From contig JAPQWV010000051.1 in NCBI GenBank assembly GCA_027422505.1, positions 2,819,501 to 2,883,500 of the forward strand: a stretch of 64,000 nucleotides of DNA, in the 5' to 3' direction. Origin of the DNA: Craterostigma plantagineum. Taxonomy: Eukaryota > Streptophyta > Magnoliopsida > Lamiales > Linderniaceae. Below are positions 21,401 through 33,600 of this stretch, piece by piece. The notes below the pieces were generated by a model that saw only the letters and a program-made list of their open reading frames with translations, had not been told where the DNA came from and did not search any database. The position numbers and the translations under genes were made by a program. How positions within the stretch are numbered: the stretch's first letter is position 1; each line of letters starts with the position of its first letter.

Positions 21401-24400
21401 TTTGTATAATCCTGTAAGGTATGACATGACTGTTGTTTATAATACTGCAAAGTTTCACTTTGATTGGCTACAAAGATAATATTAACCCACTGCCATGATA
21501 AATAGTTTTGAGCATGACTTCGTCGAAGACAGTGCTTTAGAGGAGAAAGATTTGCCTTCTAGTCAGCTCTCTACCGACAAGTTAGTAACTGGAGGACAAA
21601 CTGTATGGAATTCCAAGGTTTGATTGTTATTTTCTTTTCTTTTTCGTGCATTCTGGCACTAACATGTTAAAGATTATAAAAAACTGCATTTATGTCTACA
21701 TGAGCGTGAATACATAGATCAACATATCTTAAATATTTCTATTACACGAGTTGTGCAAAATCTTATGCGTGGATTCTTTCTGTTTTTTCTTTGCAGATTA
21801 TCTTGATGAGTGGACTTAGCCAGAATGCTCTAGCAGAACTGTCATCTGATAGGGTCTATGATGATCGAATTCCACATTTTTGCAATCTACTTCGATTTGC
21901 TATCCTTAAAAATAATAATTCCTTAATGGCGATCGGAGGCCCATGGGAAACTGTTGATGGTGGGGACCCTTCTGTTGATGAATCTGCTTTGCTTAGAGCT
22001 GCTATGAGGTTTGACCATAGCATACTAGCGGCAACTTTAGATTTTGTTCTCTCGCTTGTCCTCAAATGTGTCCTTGTAGGTATGCAAAGAACGTAACGAA
22101 TCTAGATCTGAAGCACTGTAAGCACTGGAATCGGTTTCTTGAGGTAGTTATTGTATCACTGCTCTATCATCTCTCAGATGCTTTGATTGCATGTCATTAT
22201 TTTGCTTCTAATCTAATTTCTGAGTGACATACTTCAATGATTTCCAATTTTGATGATTTCTTCTGGTTTTTATTAACTGATTTGCATGTTTCTTCCACTC
22301 CACAGATTCATTACCACAGAGTTGGAAGAGATGGCCATTTCAGTCACAAAGAGGTAACTGTGTTGTTTGTTCCTGATCTTTCGGAATCTCTTCCTTCAGT
22401 GGATTTATGGAGAAATCAGTGGCTTAGTCACAAGAAGGCCGTCTCAGAGAGGCTGCTCCAAGCCAACCTGAAGGAACAGGTGTAATCTCATCCAAAACAT
22501 TTTTTTATTAGATGCTTGAAATCTTCTAGCACAACTTGGATAAAGCTGGTAAGAAAAACTTTGTTTAACTGGGAAATTAAAAAGAGAAGTATCAATAGAA
22601 ATATTTTCTGTACATAAGTGGTTAGTTCCTAACATTTCTTGTCTTTGTCATAGCAGATAACCGGAGACAATGTAGAAAGCCCAAAAGGTAATACACTCCC
22701 TGCTCGTATTGTTGTTTGATTATGTGGCATTTACTCACTTGTTCTATTGATTTTGTAGACAAGAAGAAACCTGACATCGATAGCAGTACAAAAGTTGAGT
22801 CTCCATTAAAGAATGAACAATCGTCGTCAGGCAAGCCTGTAAATGATGACAGTAAGGCGAAAAGTGCCAAGACAATAGAAGCAGAAGAGGCAAACGATAA
22901 ACAGAAAGCAGCTGACAATAAAGATCCTGAAAGCATTAAAGAACAGAGTGAATTAAAGATAGATCATGTAGAAGTTTCCGATGCTAAGAATGCTAATACT
23001 GTGCAACCAGGAAAAAAGAAAACAAAGATTGTAAAGAGAATTGTGAAGAGGAAAGTGCTGAAGAAGAAAGAGGGTACAGAAAGTTCTGCTAAACAGAGTG
23101 ATGAGGTGGAAAACGACAATGTCGAAGAGAAAAATGTCGCTTCAGAAAGTTCCGGACAAAAGGAGGGTGATGCTGCACCAATTAAAACAGTTGTGAGTAA
23201 AGAATCTGTTGATGAAACAGCTCATTCTGCAGCGGGAAAAGATGAAATGACATCTCCTGAAGCGAAGACTGTAGAGGAACAACAGGGTAATGAGGCTACG
23301 CCAAAGGATGAATCGAACGAGGCTGATGCTTTGAAGCAAGATAATGCCAAGACTAGTGTGAAAAAGAAAATTGTAAAGAAAGTTGCAAAGAAAAAAGCCG
23401 ACCCTAAGGTTGCTGAAGATGATCTGAAAGAAAAATTAGAAAACAATCTGCCTCAAGACACACATGCTAAAAAAGCTAAACCTGAGAAGAAGGAAAGCAA
23501 AAAACCTGCCAGCAACGAAATTTTGGAGTCTGCAATGGAGACTGATGGCATAAAAAATGAAGTTTCTCGAAATGATAAGGACTCAAAATCGAGTGGAAAA
23601 GCAGATCCCAAGGACAAAAATGAACGAAAAGGCGTTGAAAATGAGTCGGGAGGCACAGCCAATAAATCAGCAAAGGGAAAGGAAAGAATTAACGAGCCTC
23701 CTAAGCATCCTGGTTTAATTATTCAAACAAGAGGGAGCAAGGTTTCGAAAGTAGGTTGACTCAATGTGTTACCAATATTTTTTCCATGGTACTCCGTGTT
23801 TGACTGTATATTCTTCATTGATCTCTAACACAGGTTCAGTCAATGTCGCTTTCGTTAGATTCACTCTTGGATTATAATGACAAGGATATTGAAGAATCCA
23901 CATTTGAGGTTTGTGATCTTTGATGTTTTTTAAGTTATTGCTATACGGAGACTAATTTTATCTCATTCAGAGTGCCTTTTCCGTGTGAATCTCAACATAT
24001 AACCTGCTGTTTGTAAATGCTCAATGTAATTTGATCCCGTTTTGCAAGTGACAGTTTGACGTGTTTTATTTTCTTAACAGCTATCATTGTTTGCGGAAAC
24101 ATTGTATGAAATGCTCCAGCATGAGATGGGCTCTCGTCTGTTGGCTTTTCTTGAGGTTGGGTGTAGCGACAAAAATTTGTACTGTTCTCCTTGCATCTAA
24201 TTTGTTTATGTTTTAACCTCTCAATGATTATCCTCTATGCAGAAGCTGCGAATTGAATTTGTAAGGAAACGAAACCAAAAGAAGAGAGAAAGAGAAAAGA
24301 CTTCTCAGAAAAAATTTGAGGACAACTCGCCTAAAAAACGCACTAAGACAGATGACGACAAAGTTACTCAGACAAACGATGAGGTTTTGGAAGAAGCCAA

Positions 24401-25901
24401 AGAAGGCAAAGTTGGAAATGCTGATGATACTCACCAAGATGTGGATAAAGCTACTCAGAAAAATGATGAGGTTTTGGAAGAAGCCAAAGAAGACAAAGAT
24501 GGAAATACTTATGAACCTCACCAAGATGAGGACGAAATTACTCAGAAAAACGATGAGGTTTTGGAAGAAGCCAAAGATGACAAAGTTGGAAATACTGATG
24601 ACACTCACCAAGATGAGGACAAAGTTACTCAGAAAAATGATGAGGTTTTGGAAGAAGGCAGAGAAGACAAAGTTAGAAAGACTGACGATACTCACCAAGA
24701 TGAGGACAAAGTTACTCAGAAAAACGATGATCAGACAATTAACGATGAGAGTAATGGTAACGAACATGACGAAACGGAGATAGAAGATCCTATTGAGGAG
24801 GATGAGGAAGATCCAGAAGAAGATGAAGAGATGGCCGAGGCCAGCCCTAACAAGGCAAGAACATAATTTTACTTAATATGTTTGTGTGTTTTGTCATCTG
24901 AAACAATCTACAAACTAGCTTAATCCTCCTATCTCTGTTGGAGAAAATTAAGTCATGCTTTTGGGACACACTTTAGTCCCGAACTCCATCTCCAAGAAGC
25001 ATTGTGAAACTTGTGGCAGTGCGATTGCTCCTCGTGGCGATTCGGGTCGAAAAAGTGTGGCCAGGCTGGATCATAGAAAATCAAAATTCTTCTCAAGTTG
25101 TGCATTTTTATTTGTTCTAATAACAACCTTTGAAGCCTTTTGTGTATAGGAAGAGCACATTGATGAGGAAAAGGCAACTGTGGAAGCACATGACATAGAT
25201 GATGCTTCGAATCAGAAGAAAGACCAGCACGAAACCTCTGCAGAAAATCCCGAGATTGTTACAGAAGTTGACCCAAGCAGTTCAGATGCGTTAATCAAGG
25301 ATGAACCAAAGACAGAAGCTTCAGAGACCATCACAAAACTCGAGCCTAGCACTGGGGATAACAAGCTTACTACAGAGGAATCAAAGACAAGAGCCACTGC
25401 AGCTATAGTCGACAAGGAACTTTTGCAGGCACGTTACTCACCGCCTTACAATTTTCTGCCCTTTTCCAAGCAATTCAATTGTCTATCTAAATTATAATCC
25501 TAAATTTTTTTCTTGTATATGGTTAATCAGGCTTTCAGATTTTTCGATAGAAACTGTGCTGGGTACATTAGGGTGAGCGTTCGAAATATATATTCTACTC
25601 ATCGGTATGATCGTAAAAGACTATGGGTGGTTCTAACTACACTAATGCACTGTGATTGTTTCAGGTTGAAGATCTTAGATTGATCATACACAATCTGGGG
25701 AAGTTCCTTCCTAATCGCGATGTTAAGGTCTCGCATTCTATCTTTCCTTCATTCTCTGTTCATCGCTCAATATGTATTCTCAGTTGATTTTTTTCTCTTT
25801 TCGTGATTATATAGGAACTCGTTCAAAGCGCGCTCTTGGAGAGCAATACTGGGAGAGACGACAAGATCCTATATGAGAAATTGGTAAGAATGTCTCTATG
25901 A
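18453..25901 (+). CDS. RSA1: RSA1/EMB1579-like protein, plant CCAR1 homologue
   Basis: Twenty-one exons give 1,452 aa: 18453-18518, 18666-18806, 19047-19337, 19417-19517, 19775-20521, 20617-20662, 21188-21280, 21363-21418, 21506-21617, 21797-22008, 22080-22143, 22306-22479, 22657-22687, 22759-23750, 23834-23908, 24081-24155, 24243-24854, 25150-25428, 25531-25572, 25665-25727, 25815-25901. All phases agree; introns 17 and 18 need GC donors. The protein has a Q/S/Y-rich N-terminus, an RE-dipeptide tract (about 337-406), a CCAR1-type region (SERDYLSLDKRYSRLYI, about 470), a DBC1-like domain (about 555-700), lysine/glutamate-rich linkers, an acidic 29-aa repeat (about 1131-1256) and a degenerate EF-hand (AFRFFDRNCAGYIRVED, about 1390). 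Arabidopsis RSA1 is a nuclear calcium-responsive protein in salt tolerance and embryo development. The ending EKLVRMSL matches the family C-terminus. Confidence 0.9.
24357..24735 (+). repeat. 87-bp coding minisatellite in the RSA1-like gene
   Basis: Four full copies and a partial fifth of an 87-bp unit start at 24357, 24444, 24531, 24618 and 24705. Each encodes 29 residues of the pattern DK-TQKNDEVLEEAKEDK followed by GNTDDTHQDE. Copies differ by a few substitutions and keep the frame. The minus strand is open over the same span, which produces a spurious hydrophobic frame. Confidence 0.9.
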
Positions 25902-26601
25902 TATATCATCCTTAAAACTTTTGCAGGTATATCATCAGTTGAAAACATGAGTTATTGATTATTCTCTCAGTTTGAATAAAATGAACTAAACAACTCATTG
26001 TGTGTAGGAATATCTGTTTTTGTGTTTTGTCGATCTATTTTTCAGATGCTGCAATTTTCAAATATTCGTGTTTATTCTGTTTTCTTTTCTTTCAATATTA
26101 ATTGCATCATACATATAATGCTTGAAACATAAGTTTCTTACCAAGTCAATTACATGTCTCTATGTCTATCCAAACCTTTAAGAATACTTCTTTAACGTGA
26201 CTCCCTGAAGTAATTTTCACTCCATAAATGTTTATAGACACATTGAATACGAAGAAGATATGATAATTTCACTCAATCTATGTTTGTCTATATAGCAGGA
26301 TAACTTTATTAACCCGAGTTTATTTTTCGTGGAACGCAACACAAAAACGATATTATTTGCAAGACCTTATGAAAGTAATAATATTTTTCGTGGAACGCAA
26401 CACAAAAACGATATTTTCCCATAAATTTGCAAGACCTTATGAAAGTAATAATATATACTTGTATATTAACACAAGCATTAAATGTGCAAAACAAGCTACA
26501 CTTAACATTATATGCCATTGGTCTTGGTACTATGGCCAAGCATGCCATAACCATTACGGAGTAACAGAAAAATCATCGAAAAATAAATACCATCACAAAT
26601 T
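25902..26601. other. Convergent intergenic region with a direct repeat
   Basis: Between the RSA1-like and PUX7-like genes. Two adjacent copies of a 60-70-bp unit lie at about 26322-26383 and 26384-26453; both contain TTTTTCGTGGAACGCAACAC and TTTGCAAGACCTTATGAAAG. The second copy carries about ten extra bases. No gene was seen. Confidence 0.6.
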
Positions 26602-29600
26602 TCACTCCCATGTAACAGAAATCATGGAGTTTGCAACGCCAGCTTCTTCAAACGTTGAATCAACGTCGTACTCCAAAGTCTTCGAAGCGCCGGGAATTGC
26701 CTGTGTTAGGCGAAATGGCTTTGTTCCTTCTTCCTTCAGCTCGGTATAGCAAAACGACCAAAGCAACTGAGAATTAAAGAACGCCAAGACATCAAAGTTC
26801 AAACCTTGGAGGAATTTCACCATAATCGTCTCCTTTTTCGAATGAGAAATTCAAGAAAAACATAAACCGAGCAAATGCTAACTTCTAACCTTAATGGGGT
26901 CAGTGCGATTGAAGTTTCTTTGCACTCTACGCCCATTTGGTAGACGGACTCCGACCCTACAGAGGAGGTTTCTGTCACCTTTAGGTTCTTCAGGCAAAGG
27001 TAAATAAGAAGGCTTTTCGAGTTCCTTCTCAAGGTTGGAATCGTTTGGTTCTTTCTCGATGTTATTCTCCATAGAAGCTGCGAGTGCTCTCTGCAGTTCT
27101 TCGTCGTCATAAATTGTTTCCTCTGCAGCCAATTGATATGATTATGAATAAAAGGATTAATAAGTATATCTGTATTGTAAGTTCCTACTGAAACTCAAGC
27201 TTACTTTGATTATAATATAAATGGCATTCGAAGAAGCAAAAATATTACCTGGAATGTGAGACCCAATAGGATGAGAAGTATCTCTGGGACGCTTGTGGGA
27301 CGATAGGCTGGTGTGATTATCTGAGGGACTACCATCCATGAATGGCACAAGATCCTGACGAAGAATAAGAAGACGAAATAAATTCTCGTGTCTGAACATA
27401 GCAAACTGTAGAAAAAGTACTTGCTTTCTGAATCGAAAGGGCGGTTTACCTCGAGCAGATTGTCGGGTTGGATCATTCCACGCCAAGAATGCATTTTTTG
27501 ACCAGTTATGGGATCAATCACAAGAACTGCAGGGATGTTCTCTAGTTTGTAGTAGGTACATACCTTTCTACCCTCGTCGGTGTCGTCATAAATCTGTAGA
27601 AGCAGCAGTTGTTTCCAACATCAAAATTTCGAGACGATAGATAAGACACACAGAAGAACAATGAACAATCAAACTAACAAGTAAAAAGAGTCTGGAAATA
27701 ATTTAAGGGTAAACATAAATAGGACGGGATGCGGCGTTATTTCGAGACAAAATCATGATAGAAGCGAAGCACAAACCTGCCAGAAGACAAAGTTACTTTT
27801 TATGGTTTGCTCTACGGCTTCATTAGCCCAGGTGTCACGGTTCAGCTGAAAAAAGAAGTACGATCACTAATAACAAAATGAATCAAGACAAAAGAACGGG
27901 AGATATAAATCAAGAGGATCAGAGCTAGAGGTCGAGGAAGAGATTGGTCGTAGAAAATATCGACATTGATCACAAAATGCTAAAACCATATTCTTCAAAG
28001 GGGAAATAACAGTTTGGTCCGATTGACAGAGAAGAAGTACCATGTGTGAGCTAAACTCCTTTGTAGACTGCACGTTCACTAGAAGCCACTTATTCTGCAT
28101 CTTCGCATTATCTTTGGCCTGCATGACAAACAAATAGCTTAATCATTATATCTTAAAGCAAAAAAGAAAAGCAGTGACTTGTTAAAATCAAAGACCATCC
28201 CACAAAACATTAAGAAAAGCTCTGAGGGCAAAAAGAACCTACCTTTTCAAAAGTCCCTTGAAACATTAAGGAAAATGGAGGACGGTACAAAGATGCAAGG
28301 CTGTCCTGTGCTTTATCGGCCGCAGAAGAAGAAGAACCTTGTTCTGATCCCCAGACTCGTGGATGTTTCATTTCCTCCTCGAAATTGCGGAAAGGAACAA
28401 CATTGTGAGTCGCATATGAGGAACCTTCGTGTCTTGGAGGTCTAAAAAGAGATGATGGTGATCGAGGTTCACAACGCTAAGTCCTCAAGCAAATGGCATT
28501 GATTGAAGGATAACAAAATGGAAATTACAGCCAAAACAAAATGGAAATTATAGAGTAAAACAAAAGGAGTTTAGACCGTTCCACTTATAATCATGAACTG
28601 GAGAAAACATACCCATACACAATTGGATGATCATAAAGAACATCCCTTTTCACTGGTAATGGTGCTCGAACATCTACATCAGGTTGCAACACCCCTTGAC
28701 TGTCTTCATCTTTTTGTTCCCTTCAATATACAATGATTGAAATAAGACATAAACCTATGGGAACTTTAAATTAAGAGACTCGTTTACATTGGTTAAACAA
28801 ACTACATGCCTTGGGTGCGAATCACTGAGTGGTGCATCATTTTCCACGGGTGGGGTGAATACAGCTGGAGCTGCAGCCAACCCACCGTCATTTCCTACAT
28901 AGAAGAGTTGAATAGCGTCCTCAAGCTTCCAGCTGGTTGCCTATGTTGCGTGACCAAAGATTTAAGAAGTAACGATTGAATGAAAAAACAAAATCAATAA
29001 CACAAGCAATGCAGAAGGAAAAGATGACGCGTCAGGAGCTTATCAGTTCCCCTCTTTTTCTAATTCACCATCTGATAAATGAAGAAAACCGAGCTTCCCT
29101 GTCCGTGCAACGTGGCATATATATAAAGTTGAACTGGCTTGAAGAAAGTCGAATGAAATCAAACCCGCTAGTACTAAGCAAAGCAACACAAAATTCTCTA
29201 ACGGGCAGTAAATATAGTTCATCAATAAACTTTCCACATCATCATAACGGAGGTTTCATATCTTATCGAACAGAGACAAGTTTCAATTAGCTATATCAGC
29301 CGAAGTGCTCGATCTGCTGAGTCTCAACCGAGTATTGAAAACATTCATTGAAATATTTATCACCGACATAACATCTTCACCACCACCAAGACCTATTTCA
29401 GAAGACCCAGTTGAAGAGAACAACAATAACCCCACCCAAAAGGAACCCAAAAGACAACCTCGGGGACAAACTTACGATTTATATTCCACACAGAAATCTG
29501 CCCACGTACACGAAACCAACATTAATCAACACAATCTAGCAAAATCCCCTACGATACCTGAAGAAATTGACGTGCCGTATCAGCTGTTTCGCCAACCGCG

Positions 29601-29665
29601 ATTTCTAGAAACGAAGAAACCATACTCTGCTGTTCGGCTGGAGACAAAACACCATCCATCGACAT
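26602..29665 (-). CDS. PUX7: Plant UBX-domain protein 7-like (UBA-UAS-UIM-UBX)
   Basis: Ten exons give 446 aa: 29665-29558, 28940-28810, 28720-28613, 28441-28243, 28118-28041, 27845-27777, 27593-27450, 27354-27249, 27122-26890, 26766-26602. Phases agree; intron 2 needs a GC donor. Residues about 8-45 are a UBA-like helix bundle (EQQSMVSSFLEIAVGETADT). The UAS thioredoxin-like domain follows (about 150-285: KWLLVNVQSTKEFSSHMLNR ... IPAVLVIDPITGQ). A ubiquitin-interacting motif lies at about 315-334 (DEELQRALAASMEN), and the UBX domain runs from about 370 to the end. The family bridges ubiquitylated substrates to the AAA+ ATPase CDC48/p97. The usual FPR turn of the UBX fold reads IPG here, as I recall for PUX7 orthologues. 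The gene is head-to-head with KTN80. Confidence 0.9.
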
Positions 29666-30621
29666 TTCCAAACAATTGTTAACAATAATCTTTTAGAAAA
29701 GTTTACGAGATAAGCGAGCAATTGATGATTATTTGGTGCGGGTTTTGTAGATCGATCTTTCAGCTGTGGTTGAACTAGTTGTTGGGTTTATATACGAAAC
29801 GGCAAAAACATTTCCATTTTCTTTTCCTTTTTTTAGTTTTCTTTAACAGAAAAACAAATCACTAAATTGCAAAATTGCCACTATGGATAATTAGAATTAC
29901 AGAAGGTAGTAAAAAGGGAAGAATTACTTAAATACATTATTAGTTTATTTATATTTTTATTTTTGTATATGAAGCATATAATTACAGTTGCATAACTGCA
30001 TAAGGTGTTCCGTATATGTTTAATTTTCCTTTTTCTTTATGGATGTTAGTTTTAAAGTCCTTCAAAGAAAATAAATTTACGAGAAGCCCTCATACTCCAC
30101 AATAATTATAAATCGTCCGCTAAATTTCAAACTTGGAATATCTTTTTATAGGACAGAAATTAATTTCACCAGAAGTAAATACTCTTCTCACGTAATTTGC
30201 ATTTCAAATTCGATTGTTGAGAAGATCTTAGGATCTGAGATTCTGGGATCATAAACTGCTCCAATCCCCAAGTCTGGGATCTGAAAGTTCGTGGCTTCTT
30301 CCTCGATAAACGAACTGTAGCGTTCGGATTTTTTTTTTGAGCCGCATTTATATGCGTTAATCAGCAGTTCGACAGTTTCAGTTGAAGGAGTTGGTCAGTA
30401 AGCTGAAATCAGCCTCGAGGATTTGAGACTTTGTACTTTGGAGTTGTTTGGTGCATTTCGTCGAGCATGTGAGACTTCGTCGCGTTCGGATGGAGTTCGA
30501 GTGAGGCTTGTTGGATTATTAGGGATCTGAAGAGAATGGTGAGGTTTAGTCTCGGAGATCGAGTTCTTAGCTGGGGATTGTGCTAGGGATTTTTGGATTT
30601 CGTTTTCGGTAATTTTGCGCG
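29666..30621. other. Bidirectional promoter region between PUX7-like and KTN80
   Basis: The two start codons are 957 bp apart and point away from each other, so both promoters and both 5' untranslated regions must lie here. It is AT-rich in the centre and G+T-rich towards KTN80. No TATA box was assigned with confidence and no other gene was seen. Confidence 0.6.
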
Positions 30622-33600
30622 ATGACGACATCGACGAAGCGTGGATATAAGCTGCGTATCCTTGTTGTTTGCACCACAGTGCTTCATGTTCTGCTGACGT
30701 GCGTTTTTCCTGTTTTTCTTGATTTGAGATTGGTCTGAAGTGCAGAAATTGGGGTTTTAAACGATGAACTTTGGTTGGATCTAGTGGTAGTCATGTTATG
30801 TTTTACAACATTCTTGGCATTTATTTTTTTATGTGACGTGTCTTTTTTTTTGGGGTTTGAATTTGGATGTGGAATACGATAAGTTGGCTTGCATTGTTGC
30901 AGATAATATGCGATTTTAAACGTTTTTTGAATTACGGATACAAGGAGAGGAAATTGTTGGTAGCTAAATATCGTGCCGACATTTTGATTGTAGCCCATTT
31001 TTGAGTAATCAATGATGATTATCGTCAGTGATTTTTTTGTGCAAGATTTACCAGCTTCTGATTTTGGATAGCTTATGGGGGTAACTTGCATTTGTACTAG
31101 CCAAATTGGTTGGTGTATGGTTCCTAAGTTAAGTATATTTAATTTGGTAACCTTGACCACGATACCACTATAGAGGAATTTGTAGCTCATTCTTCAAGTG
31201 TGAATTGCCTAAAAATTGGGAGGAAATCATCCAGAGTTCTTGTGACTGGAGGAGAAGATCACAAAGTCAACCTCTGGGCTATTGGCAAGCCAAATTCCTT
31301 AATGGTCTGTTAACTTACTCAGTAGTTTCGTCTTTTCATGACTTTAAAGTTCCTCCTTTTTTTCATTGTTAGTTTCATTGAAAGTCATGCCTGCTGGTTC
31401 TTGCAAGCAGTGTAATATTATATTTGCACCGGGTTGATATTTCATGTGTCGTATCTGTGGGGTGGTGCTAGCTTGACAAAGTATCTTATTTTTGCATGAC
31501 TAGAACTGATATAATCTTTCTTGTAAGTTCACAGTTTTCTACTAGCCCTTATAAGATATCTGTAAAATAGAATGGCAGAAACATTTTGCTGATCTTTACT
31601 CATTTGGTGTTTCAATTGATAGAGCCTGTCGGGTCATACGAGTGGAATTGATTCTGTGGGCTTTGATTCTTCGGAAGCTTTGGTAGCTGCTGGATCAGCT
31701 AGTGGAACTATTAAGCTATGGGATTTAGAGGAGGCTAAGAGTGAGCATAGCATACTGTGTTTTCATTCTTTAGAAGGAGTTGCATTTTTAGCTTTTGTTC
31801 AAACTCATAATCTTTGCTTTGATAACATGTGATATGTAGTCATTCGAACCCTCACTAGCCACCGTTCCAATTGCATATCTCTTGACTTCCATCCATTCGG
31901 TGAATTCTTTGCATCTGGCTCTCTGGATACGAATCTAAAAATTTGGGATATCCGAAGGAAAGGGTGTATACACACATATAAGGGTCATACTCGAGGTATT
32001 AATGCGATCAGGTTTACTCCTGATGGCCGCTGGGTTGTTTCTGGAGGAGAGGACAATTCTGTTAAGGTGTGATCTCTGCTCCCCTTTTTTCGTCGCATTT
32101 TTGTTATAATGATTTCATGATTTTTATGATTGGGGTATAATCTATATCTTCTCAACCTGCGATATGTTTAATTTGTTTGTCGATATCTTAACCTTGTTAT
32201 ATGTTGCTGGAGTTTACAACTAATCCAGAAATGAATTCCTTGAGCACTGTGCATTTTTTAACAGAAAGTCCATTAAACTTCTTTCATTCTTTGAAGCACT
32301 TATTTCAGTTAGGTTTATCTATCTATGGTATTTCCACCATTCACATTTTTTCTCCTTTCCTCCAGCTTTGGGATTTGACAGCTGGCAAGCTTTTGCATGA
32401 ATTTAAATCTCATGAAGGTCAAATTCAATGCATCGACTTTCATCCACATGAATTTTTGCTCGCGACTGGTAAGCTGAACAAACATATTTTGAATTATGTT
32501 GTTTGCAATTTATATGCTTGACTCTTTTAACTACGCATTCAATCTAAGTATCTTCATATGGTAACTTAGTCATGTCGTGCTTGTCCGTGTCTCCTTAAAC
32601 ATGCTTCGACTAAGTTTTTACTCTAGAAGTTTCTTTCACTATCGCCATTTGCATTTAAGCATTGTTAGTCATGTCGTGCTTGTCCGTGTCTCCTTAAACA
32701 TGAAAGAAGCATGTTGTCGTTTATGTTTCCTTACAACATCCTGATCTAAATTTTATCTTGAATTTTGTTCGAATTCTTTGACAGGGTCATCTGATAAAAC
32801 TGTCAAGTTCTGGGATCTTGAAACTTTTGAGCTAATTGGTTCAGCTGGACCTGAGGTTTTCGTACTTAAAATTGCTTGCTCTTTCTATTATAAGTTGTGC
32901 CATCTATAAGTTCCTATTTTCCTGAAAATTTTTGCTATTTCTTGTTTTAAATACAGTCCACCGGAGTTCGTTGCATGACTTTTAATCCTGATGGGAAGAC
33001 TTTGTTATGTGGGTTGCATGAAAACTTAAAAGTAAGTTCATCTATGTTATCATTGTTTCTGAGATAAATATGTAACATACTGACCTCATCTTATTGAAAC
33101 AGGTTTTCTCATGGGAACCAATCAGAAGTCATGACACCGTGGATGTGGGATGGTCTAAATTGTCAGACATGAACGTTCATGAAGGAAAACTTCTTGGATG
33201 TTCTTACAATCAAAGTTGTGTTGGGATATGGGTTGTCGACATATCAGTATGATTTCGCTTTCGTGATGTCTTTTCCAATTGGAATATACATGTTATTACT
33301 TAGAATTGTCCTATTAGTTCGTGATTATTCTTGTATGTTATGATGTTTTCAGCGTATTGAACCCTATGCCAAGGGTACTACTGCCGTATTAAATGGGGAT
33401 GTTGTACCAAAATCCAGTTCTCGTGGTATGACCATGATGACAGAGGATAATGTAAAAGCTAATTTGGGCAGGCTTTCCATTTCAAATAATTCTGATAACA
33501 GTAAGGAAACTAGAGCATCTGCAAGGCTCTCAACCCATAAAAACTCAGATGCTGCCTCAGACACTAAATCCGTAACCTGTAAGCATTTTATTTATTCAGA

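Noticed and set aside
24228..24767. Long minus-strand frame with repeated hydrophobic segments that looks like a membrane protein
   Set aside because: It is the complement of the in-frame 87-bp coding repeats of the RSA1-like gene; exon phases and homology support the plus strand only.
24945..25149. Open stretch MLLGHTLVPNSISKKHCETCGS within an RSA1-like intron, considered as an extra exon
   Set aside because: Including it breaks the phase into the following exon, and it has no counterpart in the remembered family sequence; a GC-AG intron explains the region better.
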